Shown piece after piece: positions 1 through 8,518 of a stretch of 64,000 bases of DNA (within the stretch, counting starts at the first letter, position 1; every line of letters begins with the position of its first letter). The notes beneath the pieces were generated by a model. It was not told the DNA's origin. It searched no databases and was given only the letters and a program-made list of their open reading frames with translations. The translations under genes and the position numbers were made by a program. The stretch lies in contig CAKULY010000007.1 of the NCBI GenBank assembly GCA_934667505.1, positions 1 through 64,000 on the forward strand. Direction: 5' to 3'. This stretch comes from an uncultured Treponema sp. GTDB taxonomy: Bacteria > Spirochaetota > Spirochaetia > Treponematales > Treponemataceae.

Positions 1-150
1 TTTACACTTTGTTCAGACGGTTGTGCTCGCACTTCGTTTGAATGGAATTGGGGTGCTATGCAACCTTAATTGTTCTAATCGCAAAAATCTTCACAAATTG
101 CAAATTCGCTTACGCTTTTATTTATTTTTATAAAGACTCGAAGTTTGGAC
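1..150. repeat. Palindromic dispersed repeat, copy A, cut by window edge
   Basis: This non-coding stretch closely matches the element at 49394-49592. Both contain the 20-mer at about 20-39 (TTGTGCTCGCACTTCGTTTG), a central GC-richer palindrome near 55-65, and a right arm reading towards an end like ACTCGAAGTTT. The right arm is inversely related to the left arm, so the unit is an imperfect long palindrome. The left terminus lies outside the window. It lies downstream of the 3' end of the clpP operon, so it may also affect mRNA 3' ends. Confidence 0.7.
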
Positions 151-152
151 TA

Positions 153-911
153 TTAGATTAAGCTTTCTTCTGAATCATTTTTAAATTCTGAAGAAGATTC
201 TTCGTTTGAATATATTTTTGGAGAAGAAAAAGGTTCATTGTTAGCAGCCTTTGTTGCAGCTTCGTACGCTGCTGCATCTTCTGCGTCTTGAACAGAACTT
301 TCAAATCCTTCTGGAACTTCAATATTTCCATCTCGCTGGCGGCTGTAACTTACGGCAAGCTTTCTTCCGCGATAATCGTAGCCGTTAAGAGCGGAAATTA
401 CTTTTTCAGAATCTTCTGCAAAAAGCTGAATAAAAGAATAGTTCGCTAAGACTCGAATGTCTCCGATTCTGTCTCTTTCAAGACCAGCAACGCTTACAAG
501 GAGTCCTATTAAATCTTTAGGGTATACGCGTCTGTTTCGTCCTATGCTTATAAAAATAGTTACTGCCACGCTTGGATCTATTTGAACTCTTGGGCGTGGA
601 ACTCTTTCTTCGTGTGGAGCTGCAGATTCTTGAATAGAAACAGGTCTGCGTTCCCGAGACAGTCTTTCAAAAGGTTTTCTTTCGCTTCTAAAATCTCTTC
701 TGTTATTTCTATAGTTGCCTCTGTAGTGGCGGCATGCCTCTTTTACAAGATACGCTGCCACATAAGACCTTAGCGTAAGAGGCACATTCTTTTTAAATAT
801 TTTTTTAAACTCCGTAAGAACATCAGGATTTTCTTGTGATTTGATTTTTTCTACTGTTTCCTGAAGAAATGAAGCTGCTGCTTCTTTATTAATTTCGTTT
901 CTGTTATACAT
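153..911 (-). CDS. Stand-alone DbpA-type RNA-binding domain protein
   Basis: The 252-residue protein has no helicase core. Residues about 65-105 are rich in Arg (RGNYRNNRRDFRSER), as in RNA-binding linkers. Residues about 115-195 match the RRM-like C-terminal domain of DbpA/CsdA DEAD-box helicases (VAVTIFISIGRNRRVYPKDL, then RIGDIRVL, FSFIQLF-like and ALNGYDYRGRKLAVS). In helicases this domain anchors the enzyme to structured rRNA. Here it probably binds structured RNA alone or recruits a partner; that role is inferred. The start at 911 has a TTGGAG ribosome site. It is the third gene of a minus-strand operon after clpP and a GNAT gene, with a 25-nt gap. The acidic Ser/Glu-rich C-terminus looks disordered. 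Confidence 0.8.
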   Translation of the reverse strand: MYNRNEINKEAAASFLQETVEKIKSQENPDVLTEFKKIFKKNVPLTLRSYVAAYLVKEACRHYRGNYRNNRRDFRSERKPFERLSRERRPVSIQESAAPHEERVPRPRVQIDPSVAVTIFISIGRNRRVYPKDLIGLLVSVAGLERDRIGDIRVLANYSFIQLFAEDSEKVISALNGYDYRGRKLAVSYSRQRDGNIEVPEGFESSVQDAEDAAAYEAATKAANNEPFSSPKIYSNEESSSEFKNDSEESLI

Positions 912-936
912 AATTACTCCAATGGTAAAAATAAAA

Positions 937-1836
937 CTATTTGATTTCTGCTAAAAATCCTGAATCAGTTTTTTTAAAGCCAAAATGCAATAATAAGGCT
1001 TGCAAAGAATCAGGTATTACTGTGAATGCAAGCAGAATCCATTTTTTGTTGAGGGTTCTTAAAAGTGAAAGGTAACTTGTAAGCAATTGAGTACCTATGC
1101 CAAGCCCTCTAAATTTTAATGGAACAAAAAAACTTGTTATGACAACAACTTTTTCTGTTCTTTTTGAAACAGGGGCAGATGTTATGCATCCTGCAAATTC
1201 GTTCAACAAAGTGTGGCATACTATTCCAGTTTGTTCATTGTTTTCTCCGTTGTCAAACTGGTTGCGCCATATATCAAAAACTGTTTCGCTTATTGCTTGC
1301 GGAATGTCATCTTCTGATTGCCCGAAAAATGCTGCGCTATAAAGATTTTTTATAATTTCATTTTTATGATTTTGAGTGTATTGGCAAAAAGTAAAATCTT
1401 CTTCAACTAATCCAGAGGTTTCTTCTAGCTCTTTTTCAAGTTTTTCCAATCCCCAAACTTCACGCAGACTGTTATACCAGTTGTTGATTAATTCTAGCAT
1501 CTTTTTATTTTTATAGCGATACCATAATTTTTCAACTTCAGGATAATTCTTTAATTCATTTTTAAAATTCTTAAATACCCCCCTTCCTGAATAGAGAATT
1601 CTCTGCAATTCTTCTTTTGCAATAGGAGAATGCAATTTTCGTACAAAACTTTCTCTTAATTCAAATCCATTTTTAGAATCCCATTCAGGTAAAGAATAAA
1701 AAATGTGTTCATCCAAACTGGCGGAATCAAAAGGAACAAGAGTAGAAGTTTCTGCTCTTACCATAAAAGTCTGTTCCTGATTTTCAAGAGCTTGCACAAT
1801 TTCGTTTGCAAGTTTTTCCGTCAGATTGAACACCAT
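937..1836 (-). CDS. GNAT-family N-acetyltransferase with long N-terminal region
   Basis: The C-terminal third of this 299-residue protein carries the GNAT acetyl-CoA signature: VVVITSFFVPLKFRGLGIGT around residues 230-250, with the R-G-x-G-I-G pyrophosphate loop, then a helix and the terminal strand HFGFKKTDSGFLAEIK. The first 200 residues are helical, charged and not recognised. The substrate cannot be read from sequence. It starts 3 nt after the clpP stop codon, so translation is probably coupled to clpP, and a 25-nt gap precedes the DbpA-domain gene. A protein or small-molecule acetylation role is likely. Confidence 0.75.
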   Translation of the reverse strand: MVFNLTEKLANEIVQALENQEQTFMVRAETSTLVPFDSASLDEHIFYSLPEWDSKNGFELRESFVRKLHSPIAKEELQRILYSGRGVFKNFKNELKNYPEVEKLWYRYKNKKMLELINNWYNSLREVWGLEKLEKELEETSGLVEEDFTFCQYTQNHKNEIIKNLYSAAFFGQSEDDIPQAISETVFDIWRNQFDNGENNEQTGIVCHTLLNEFAGCITSAPVSKRTEKVVVITSFFVPLKFRGLGIGTQLLTSYLSLLRTLNKKWILLAFTVIPDSLQALLLHFGFKKTDSGFLAEIK

Positions 1837-1839
1837 AAG

Positions 1840-2442
1840 TTATTTTTCCAAATCTGTTCTAGAATTTATAATTTTTGAAACTAAACCGTATTCAACAGCT
1901 TCTTTAGAATCAAGCCAATAATCGCGTTCTGTGTCTTTTTTTACCTGCTCAACAGATTTTCCTGTTTGAGTCGCTATGATTTCGTTTAGAATCGCTTTTG
2001 TTTTTTCCATTTCTTTGGCATGGATTTCTATATCTGTAGCAACACCTTTCATTCCGCTTGAAGGTTGATGAATTAGGTAGCGGCTATTAGGAAGCGCAAG
2101 CCGGTTTTCTTTTTCTACAGAAAGAAGGATAAGAGCTGCCGCGCTCGCAATAAGACCCATTCCAATAAGAATTACTGGACACTTTACAAATCGAATCATG
2201 TCAAAAATTGCAAATCCTGCGTCAACATCTCCGCCAGGAGAATCTATATACATATAGATAGCTTTTGAATCATCATCTGCTTCAAGAATTAAAAGTTGAC
2301 GAACAATTTTGTCTGCTAAGTCTTTGTTGATTTCACCAGAGAGAATTATTTGCCGAGTTTTAAGAAATTTTTCCATCAACGGATCTGCTATTTCTGAAGC
2401 CTTCTTTTTTTCATCTTCTTCTGAAAGTCGAATTTTATTCAT
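1840..2442 (-). CDS. clpP: ATP-dependent Clp protease proteolytic subunit
   Basis: ClpP is the serine peptidase that forms a tetradecameric barrel capped by ClpX or ClpA-type unfoldases in the cytoplasm. The protein is 200 residues, the usual family length. The catalytic triad is visible as Ser100 (GLIASAAALI), His125 (RYLIHQPSSG) and Asp174 (DTERDYWL). The YIDSPGGDVDAG oxyanion segment and the terminal EAVEYGLVSKI are also present. The usual GMAASMG active-site context is changed to GLIASAA, a mild variation. It is the first gene of a minus-strand operon with the GNAT and DbpA-domain genes. A GGGGA ribosome site lies about 9 nt before the ATG. No clpX or tig is adjacent. Confidence 0.95.
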   Translation of the reverse strand: MNKIRLSEEDEKKKASEIADPLMEKFLKTRQIILSGEINKDLADKIVRQLLILEADDDSKAIYMYIDSPGGDVDAGFAIFDMIRFVKCPVILIGMGLIASAAALILLSVEKENRLALPNSRYLIHQPSSGMKGVATDIEIHAKEMEKTKAILNEIIATQTGKSVEQVKKDTERDYWLDSKEAVEYGLVSKIINSRTDLEK

Positions 2443-2633
2443 CAGTTTACATCCCCAAATATAAAGTAAGGCAGCGATTGCGAATTTAAAATATGTAGCA
2501 TTTTTTGAACTTATTTTAGAAGTCTAATTTTGCATTTGTTCTAGCTGCCTAAATAAATTCTATATGGCAACACTTTTATGACAATCTCTTTAACTGCTTT
2601 TATAAATATAGCAAAAACAGCCGGTGTTTTCAA

Positions 2634-3290
2634 TTATTCTGCTAGTAATTTTTTCTTGCCCCATTCTTGAATCAGGTTTTCTGGATTTTTTGACAAAAGC
2701 AACTTAGCCAAAAGTTTAGCTGCTTGCGCAAAGACTTGAGACAAAATTATTTGCTGGTCTTCTGTAAACTTTCCTAAAACGTAGTCTGCAATATCTTTGC
2801 CATCAGGTTTTGAAATTCCAAATCTTAGTCTCCAGAAATCTGCTGTTCCAAAAACGGCTTTAGTTGAACGAAGTCCGTTGTGGCCGCCTAAGCCTCCGCT
2901 CCATTTTAGGCTCACAGTTCCAATCGGCAGTTCAAGTTCATCGTGAACTATTAAAGTTTCTTCTGGCTGTATTTTAAAAAAGCTTGCTATTTCGATTATG
3001 CTTTCTCCGCTAAGATTCATGTAAGTTTCAGGCTTTAAAAAATATAACTTTTGAGGAGCTTCTTCAGGAACCGTTACAGGAGTTCCATCTTTTTTTGTAA
3101 GAACCAAAGATTCTGCGCACCACTGCGCAAATTGCAAGGTTTCTACAGCGGCATAGTTTCCTTTGAACTTTTTTTGCCAATTTAATTTTTGTGCAAAGAA
3201 TAATGATTTTTCGAATTCCCACGCTACATTATGTCTTGTGTTTTCGTATTCTTTTCCATGATTTCCTAAAAAGGCAACTAACTTTATCAT
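2634..3290 (-). CDS. pth: Peptidyl-tRNA hydrolase
   Basis: Pth releases peptides from peptidyl-tRNA dropped by ribosomes. The chosen start, MIKLVAFLGNHG, gives 218 residues and puts the catalytic histidine at position 20 (NTRHNVAW), exactly where Pth has it. Other signatures are KPETYMNLSGES, VHDELELPIGTVSLKWSGG, GGHNGLRS and the RLRFGISKP strand. An in-frame ATG at 3338 would add 16 residues, but it overlaps the divergent mazG gene and its promoter, so I reject it. The extended -10 TGCTATCAT ends 6 nt before this ATG, predicting a leaderless mRNA. Confidence 0.93.
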   Translation of the reverse strand: MIKLVAFLGNHGKEYENTRHNVAWEFEKSLFFAQKLNWQKKFKGNYAAVETLQFAQWCAESLVLTKKDGTPVTVPEEAPQKLYFLKPETYMNLSGESIIEIASFFKIQPEETLIVHDELELPIGTVSLKWSGGLGGHNGLRSTKAVFGTADFWRLRFGISKPDGKDIADYVLGKFTEDQQIILSQVFAQAAKLLAKLLLSKNPENLIQEWGKKKLLAE

Positions 3291-3336
3291 TCTTGCATGA
3301 TAGCAGAAAAAATTGATTTGTGCTATTGTAAAATAC
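3291..3336. promoter_or_regulatory. Compact divergent pth/mazG promoter
   Basis: Only 46 bp separate the two ATG codons. On the plus strand, TGC-TATTGT (3321-3329) ends 7 nt before the mazG ATG. On the minus strand, TGC-TATCAT (3305-3297) ends 6 nt before the pth ATG. Both are extended -10 elements with the TGn motif. No ribosome-binding site fits in either leader, so both transcripts should begin at or next to the start codon. Confidence 0.6.
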
Positions 3337-4245
3337 ATGAACGATTCTTTTGAAAAAACAGTAAATGCCTTTGGTCATTTTTTTGAAGTAATAAAAACAT
3401 TGCGGGCTCCTGGTGGCTGCCCATGGGACAGGGAGCAGACGCCTTTGAGTATGCGATGCGACTTAATAGAAGAAACTTTTGAAGCAGTTGATGCTATAAC
3501 CGCTCAAGATGCAGCGCATTCTAAAGAAGAGTTAGGAGATGTTCTTCTTAATACTGTAATGATTTCTTACATGAATGAGCAAAATGGAGATTTTTCAGTT
3601 GCTGATATGATAGAAGAAGTCAGCGAAAAACTAATTCGCCGTCATCCCCATGTATTTTTACAAAGCGAAGGGGCTGCTGAATCAAAAGGAAAGGTTTCCT
3701 CTTCGCAAGAAGTTTTGAACCAGTGGGATCGAATCAAGCAAAATGTGGAAGGACGAAAGTTTTCTTCTGTTTTAGATGAAGTTCCAAACGGTTTTCCTCC
3801 GCTTTTAAAAGCCTTTAAAATGCAGAAAAAAGCCGCGAAAAAAGGTTTTGACTGGAAGGATTCTAGTTCTGTTGTAAAAAAAATTAACGAAGAACTTGCA
3901 GAAGTCCTTGAAGCAAAAAAAACGCTTGAAAATATCGAAAGCAAAAATTCAGAGTCTAAGAATGCAGAAAAAATAGAACCTTTTACAGCGAAATCTTCTG
4001 AGGAAATAAATAATGCCCAGCTTCGCGTTGAAGAAGAGGTGGGCGACCTTTTGTTTGCTGTTGTGAACTATGCTAGAAAATTGGGAGTTGATCCAGAAAC
4101 TGCGCTAAATAGAACAAATAAAAAGTTTTATAGCCGTTTTTCTTATGTGGAACAGCAAATGCATAAAAAAGGTCTTCCAATGGACGCAGAACATTTTAAA
4201 GAGCAAGATGCTTTTTGGGTAGAAGCTAAAAAACTTGAAGAATAA
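3337..4245 (+). CDS. mazG: Nucleoside triphosphate pyrophosphohydrolase MazG
   Basis: MazG hydrolyses (d)NTPs to monophosphates and pyrophosphate and cleans non-canonical nucleotides. The protein is 302 residues with two MazG domains. The first has LRAPGGCPWDREQT and the metal-binding pattern LIEETFEAVDAI ... KEELGDVLLNTVM. The second has EELAEVLEAKK ... EEEVGDLLFAVVNYARKLG. Between the two metal-binding helices of the second domain lies a Ser/Glu-rich insert of about 35 residues that typical MazG proteins lack. I chose the ATG at 3337 (MNDSFEKTV) because the alternative at 3313 lies inside the promoter. The next gene follows after 62 nt and may be co-transcribed. Confidence 0.92.
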   Translation: MNDSFEKTVNAFGHFFEVIKTLRAPGGCPWDREQTPLSMRCDLIEETFEAVDAITAQDAAHSKEELGDVLLNTVMISYMNEQNGDFSVADMIEEVSEKLIRRHPHVFLQSEGAAESKGKVSSSQEVLNQWDRIKQNVEGRKFSSVLDEVPNGFPPLLKAFKMQKKAAKKGFDWKDSSSVVKKINEELAEVLEAKKTLENIESKNSESKNAEKIEPFTAKSSEEINNAQLRVEEEVGDLLFAVVNYARKLGVDPETALNRTNKKFYSRFSYVEQQMHKKGLPMDAEHFKEQDAFWVEAKKLEE

Positions 4246-4307
4246 AACTATAAATTTCTAATTTTATCTATAAAAAAAGCCGATTAATAACATAAGGATA
4301 TTTTTCG

Positions 4308-6317
4308 GTGAAATCTAGAACAAAAGCTGCTGTTAGTTTGTTGATAGCGACTATATTTTTTGCAGGAATTTTTGCGGCATCTTCGTTTGGTCTTTTTTCT
4401 AATGTTGAAAACAAAATTTACGAACCTGCTCGCCTAACTGCTATTCAAAAGAAGCTTGATGCAATCGCAGTCTGCAGCGATGAATATATTTCTAATCTTC
4501 TCTGTAAGTTTGGTGTAAAAAACGGCGGATTTATGGCAAATCCTGCTTTGCCGTCTTTTTTTCTGCTAGAACCTTCCGATCTTGTTTTAAAAGATTTTCA
4601 ATTTTTAAAGGCAAATGTTCCTTCTCTGGAAGGTATCCGTGTGGTGGACAAAGACGGAAAGCGGGTTTATTTTAGTTCCTTTAAAAATGACTACAAAATT
4701 GAAGGCAGATATAGGATTTATTCTGACTACAACAGTTTAAAAACCAGGACTTTTAGAGATGAGCTTGATTTTTCATTGGTAAATGGATTTGGAAAAAATC
4801 GTATTAACAACGAATGTTCAATTGTTTTTGACGGAAATGATGAACGCCTTGTTTTTTCATATCCTTTTTTTGAGAAAGAAAACGAGGCTGCTGTAATTTT
4901 TTATGTGAATGCTTTTGAATTTACTTCTGAGCTGTTCAAAAAAAATCTTGTTTCAATAAACGAAAAATTAACCTTGATTTCCTCCGAGGATGGAACTGTA
5001 GGCGGCTTTGTTTTTGGCATGCCTTCTGTAGGACAAACTGTTGTTGCTCCTGAAATTTTAAAACAATGGCAGAGCAAAGATTTTTCCAAAGTAAAGGAAA
5101 TTGTTGTCTCGCAAAGTGTTGCGCAGTCTTCTGGAATAACTGTTCAATCAAAAGCAGAAAAAGAAGAAAGAAGCTCAATCAAAGAGCCAAAAAATTACGT
5201 TTCTTTTAGCCTGATAACAAGCAAAACAGGCGATTTTGCAAAAATCAGCGGACTTTATTCAAGCGACATATTGATAATGCCTTTGTATATTAAGATTGTT
5301 CTGCTAATATGCGCATTTATAACTACGTGCCTTGTAATTTTAATTGCTTTTAGCCTGAAAAAGGATGACGATGTTGTAATTTTTAATAAAATAAAGAAAA
5401 TTCAGCTTTCTTTGCTAAATAACTACTTTGAAAAAGATTATGACAGAAAAAAGATAGTAGCTTTAATTGAAGAGCAAAAAGACCTCCTTTCTGCGGAAAT
5501 TAAAATAAGCCTTGGAAAACGCAGCCGCAAACTGGGAAAACAGCTTGACTTTCTGCTTGAGCAAAGCTGGGAAGATATTCTAAGGATTTTTAAAGGAGAT
5601 AAAATACCGTCTCTTTCTTCTGCTGATATGAATGAATTGCGCTGTATGTTTGAAGAAATAATTTCATCTACAATAGTAAAAACAGATTCCGTTCCTAGTC
5701 ACTCTAGCAGTCATATTGAAAAAAAAGTGGAATCCGACTTAAAAGATTCTGAAAATACCGAAGAATTAGAAAATTTAGAAGTAGTTGAAGAGCTTGATAA
5801 AACAAATGACATAAAAAAAGAAAAAGAACAAATTAATGATACGGAAAAAATTGAGCATAGTGAAATTTTAAAAGAAAATAAGTCTTTTTCAAATGAAGGT
5901 GAAATAGCTTCCTATCATTATGAAAATATTCACAGTTTTGAAGGAACAGAACCTCTTGTTATTGGTGGAAGCGCAAATTCTTTTGCAAGTGAAAATTCTA
6001 CCAATACTATTGGAGATGATTTTTTTGTTTCAAAACCGTTCGATTTTTTAAAGGACGAAAATTATATAGAAAAGGATGATGATTTGGTAAAGCTTGTAAA
6101 TCAAAATGAAGAAATATTTGAACTTGAACCGCTTCCAAATCAGGAGGAATTTATGTTTACACCTTTTGCAGCAAATGACAATGTAATTTCAGAATTAGTT
6201 CCAGATGCTATTGTGCTTGGCGAAGATGGAGTTTTTCATATTTCGGAAAACATTCAGCCTAGCAATATTCCATTGGATGAAGAATTCAAAAAACTTGTTG
6301 CATCTGTTATAAAGTAA
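4308..6317 (+). CDS. Two-TM membrane protein with Cache-like sensor region, unknown function
   Basis: This 669-residue protein starts with GTG behind an AAGGA ribosome site. A hydrophobic helix at residues about 8-28 is followed by an extracytoplasmic region of about 290 residues. Its strand pattern (ANVPSLEGIRVVDKDGKRVY) resembles a Cache sensor fold. A second membrane helix spans about 325-348 (IYIKIVLLICAFITTCLVIL-like). The cytoplasmic part starts with a charged helical segment (about 350-450) and then becomes acidic and low-complexity, rich in Glu, Ser and Asn. No HAMP, kinase, MCP or cyclase output is seen. It resembles a sensor whose output works through protein contacts, but no family was recognised. 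Confidence 0.6.
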   Translation: MKSRTKAAVSLLIATIFFAGIFAASSFGLFSNVENKIYEPARLTAIQKKLDAIAVCSDEYISNLLCKFGVKNGGFMANPALPSFFLLEPSDLVLKDFQFLKANVPSLEGIRVVDKDGKRVYFSSFKNDYKIEGRYRIYSDYNSLKTRTFRDELDFSLVNGFGKNRINNECSIVFDGNDERLVFSYPFFEKENEAAVIFYVNAFEFTSELFKKNLVSINEKLTLISSEDGTVGGFVFGMPSVGQTVVAPEILKQWQSKDFSKVKEIVVSQSVAQSSGITVQSKAEKEERSSIKEPKNYVSFSLITSKTGDFAKISGLYSSDILIMPLYIKIVLLICAFITTCLVILIAFSLKKDDDVVIFNKIKKIQLSLLNNYFEKDYDRKKIVALIEEQKDLLSAEIKISLGKRSRKLGKQLDFLLEQSWEDILRIFKGDKIPSLSSADMNELRCMFEEIISSTIVKTDSVPSHSSSHIEKKVESDLKDSENTEELENLEVVEELDKTNDIKKEKEQINDTEKIEHSEILKENKSFSNEGEIASYHYENIHSFEGTEPLVIGGSANSFASENSTNTIGDDFFVSKPFDFLKDENYIEKDDDLVKLVNQNEEIFELEPLPNQEEFMFTPFAANDNVISELVPDAIVLGEDGVFHISENIQPSNIPLDEEFKKLVASVIK

Positions 6318-6327
6318 AATAAAAAAA

Positions 6328-7860
6328 TTATTCCATCATGCAGGTTTTCATTAAGGTTGTAAAAAGATAAATCTTTTTATATAGCGAAATTCCAGCTTCT
6401 TTTAAAGGTGTTTCTGAATAATGCTCAAGAGCTTTCCAGTTTGAAACAATGGTAGGCTTTGGTTTTGAAATATCTTCTATAAGAGTGCGAATGGTTTTTC
6501 CTATAGTAATAATATCTTTTAAGCTTTCAGTGATTAAGCTGTAAGCCGAATCGTTTGCATCTTGAATTACGCGATTTAAGATGTTTTTTGCGCTGTTGTC
6601 GCGATCTGCTTTTGTTAAAAGCGTTTTTATTTTCATTCCAACTGAAGAATCTTCGCTCAGCTCTTCGTCAAAACTAAAAATTTTGTCGGAATTCGCTATC
6701 AGGCTATTGTATCCATCTGAAAACGGCGCGCACAAAGATTGAGATTCCCATTGTCCGCGAACAATAACAACATCGTAGTATTCCCGCATATCTTTCTTTA
6801 CAATTTCGATTAAGAAAGATTTTAAATAGTCAAGAGCTTCTGTGTATTGATATATTTTTAATCCTTTTCTTTTGAAAACAGAACTCATAGCTTCTGTGTA
6901 GTTTTTTATAGGAATTAGTTCTGAATTTCCAAAAAGTTGAGCTGCTATATCCTTGGTTTTTGTATCCTTTTCTTTTTCTGTAAGGACTCTAAGACATTCA
7001 CTTACTTCTTTTTTTATCTGGTCTATGTGAGGCTCAACAATATTTTTTGATGGCGACTGAATTTCCACAGTTTCGTTAGGATTTGCTACTATCAGTTTTA
7101 TCATCATTTCAAAACAATGCGAGTGTTGAATTGTTTGCAGTTTCACCATTATTTTTTTCCACAATACGAGTGGAACTGGTTCTACGCCCTTGTACGCTTT
7201 TAAAATTTTAAAAAGTTCCGTCCAATCGCTATCAAAGGGAATTGCCCAAGCTATAGAAATAAAATCTTTTAAATCGTCAGCAATGTATTCTGCGTTTATT
7301 TTTTCAAAGCGCGGAACTGAATTGAACGAATTTTCGCGTAAAGTTTTGTCAAATTTCTTTAGAAAAAAGTAGTAATCGAAAGTGCAAAATTCCTTTAAGG
7401 CAAGAAGCTGTCTGTACATTGTGTCTATTTTTGAAATTTGTTCCAAAGTAAAGTAGTCAGAGTAAGCAGAAATTCTTTTTTCTGCTTCTTTTTTTAAGTT
7501 TTCAAGAGGGATTTTTTTAGAGAGCTCTGTAATCTTTTGAACTGTAAGCGATTCTTCTATCTGTCTTATTTGTTCAGAAGATGAAAAATCAATTAAGAGC
7601 TTTTTAAATATATTTGGATTTTGAACAGAGTTGAACATCGCTTGCGCAGGATAAATGGCTTTGTATATTTCGTAAAAAAGCTTTGCAAGTGTAGGTTGAC
7701 ATTCGTTTCCTGAATACTTATAAAACTTGTTGAATTTTGATTTTGAAAGTTTTTTTGCAATTGCTTTGAGTTGCCTTTTTTTTTCAGCTTCGGCATCATT
7801 AGAGCCAAATATTTGTGAAAGCAAATTTGAAAAAAAATTACCAGAAGATTTTGTTGACAT
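6328..7860 (-). CDS. Conserved-looking cytoplasmic protein, function unknown
   Basis: This 510-residue protein has no signal peptide, membrane helix or motif I recognise. It begins with a basic, Ser/Lys-rich segment (about 1-50) and continues as alternating amphipathic helices with scattered Phe/Tyr/Trp, so it is predicted all-alpha. It is transcribed alone, convergent with the sensor-like gene at 4308-6317, whose stop lies 10 nt away. A TTGACA / CATTAT promoter puts the mRNA 5' end at the ATG. Codon use resembles the neighbours, so transfer is not suggested. Confidence 0.6.
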   Translation of the reverse strand: MSTKSSGNFFSNLLSQIFGSNDAEAEKKRQLKAIAKKLSKSKFNKFYKYSGNECQPTLAKLFYEIYKAIYPAQAMFNSVQNPNIFKKLLIDFSSSEQIRQIEESLTVQKITELSKKIPLENLKKEAEKRISAYSDYFTLEQISKIDTMYRQLLALKEFCTFDYYFFLKKFDKTLRENSFNSVPRFEKINAEYIADDLKDFISIAWAIPFDSDWTELFKILKAYKGVEPVPLVLWKKIMVKLQTIQHSHCFEMMIKLIVANPNETVEIQSPSKNIVEPHIDQIKKEVSECLRVLTEKEKDTKTKDIAAQLFGNSELIPIKNYTEAMSSVFKRKGLKIYQYTEALDYLKSFLIEIVKKDMREYYDVVIVRGQWESQSLCAPFSDGYNSLIANSDKIFSFDEELSEDSSVGMKIKTLLTKADRDNSAKNILNRVIQDANDSAYSLITESLKDIITIGKTIRTLIEDISKPKPTIVSNWKALEHYSETPLKEAGISLYKKIYLFTTLMKTCMME

Positions 7861-7866
7861 ATTTAA

Positions 7867-7895
7867 ATAATGAAATAAAACTTAAACTGTGTCAA
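7867..7895 (-). promoter_or_regulatory. Promoter of the 6328-7860 gene
   Basis: On the minus strand there is a perfect -35 TTGACA (7895-7890), a 17-nt spacer and -10 CATTAT (7872-7867). Only 6 nt lie between the -10 and the ATG at 7860, so the transcript should be leaderless. Confidence 0.65.
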
Positions 7896-8012
7896 GATTT
7901 TTAGTGTAATCTAGTGAAATCGGCTGCAAAAAATGCAAAAAAATGCTGATGTTTTGAAAAATCTTTCTTTAGCATTAAAATAGAGCCTGGAAGAAAACTC
8001 GCTAAAATTATA

Positions 8013-8040
8013 TTGAAAAATCAGAAGAATAATATATAAT
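8013..8040 (+). promoter_or_regulatory. Promoter of the SH3/M48/cyclase operon
   Basis: TTGAAA (8013-8018), a 16-nt spacer and a perfect TATAAT (8035-8040) are followed by only 7 nt before the ATG at 8048. No Shine-Dalgarno sequence is present. The predicted start of transcription is at the start codon. Confidence 0.7.
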
Positions 8041-8047
8041 TTTTGTT

Positions 8048-8518
8048 ATGAAAGTTTCTTGTAGCAAATTTGTTTTAGCTTTTTTTATTTTTTTGACTAG
8101 TTCATTTGCGTTTTGCGCAGAAAAAAAAATGTATGTCGCAGTTGAATGTGTTCCTGTAAAACAAAAGGCTTCTATTTATTCAAAAAATATTTCTAATCTT
8201 AATTACGGAACAAAAGTTTTAGTATTGCAGACAAAAGGCGACTGGATAAAGGTTTCTCTTGAAAATGAATCTGATTTTTCCGGCTGGATAATAAAATCGG
8301 CTTTAACAAGAAAAAAAATTGTCGATGGCGTAAATCATCTCGATACCGACGCAAAAGAGCTTGCCCTTGCTGGAAAAGGTTTTTCAGCCTCGCTTGAAAA
8401 GGCTTACTTAAAAGAGCATACGTTAAATTTCAAAAATATCGATTTAATTGAATCTCATTTAGTAACAGATGCTCAGTTAAAAGAATTTATAAAGGAAGGA
8501 CAGCTTTATGAAGAGTAA
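8048..8518 (+). CDS. Secreted bacterial SH3-domain protein
   Basis: The 156-residue protein has a signal peptide (basic N-terminus, hydrophobic residues about 8-22, FAFCAE end). A single SH3b domain follows at about 28-92: PVKQKASIYSKNISNLNYGT, VLQTKGDWIKVSLE and FSGWIIKSALTRK. SH3b domains usually bind peptidoglycan peptides or protein partners outside the membrane. A helical C-terminal tail follows. The cysteine near the cleavage site (FCAE) could allow lipidation but is not a classical lipobox. It overlaps the M48 lipoprotein gene by 11 nt, so the two are probably made together. Confidence 0.78.
   Translation: MKVSCSKFVLAFFIFLTSSFAFCAEKKMYVAVECVPVKQKASIYSKNISNLNYGTKVLVLQTKGDWIKVSLENESDFSGWIIKSALTRKKIVDGVNHLDTDAKELALAGKGFSASLEKAYLKEHTLNFKNIDLIESHLVTDAQLKEFIKEGQLYEE

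Noticed and set aside
2634..3338. Longer pth start at 3338
   Set aside because: It would overlap mazG and place the start in the promoter; the catalytic His would move from position 20 to 36.
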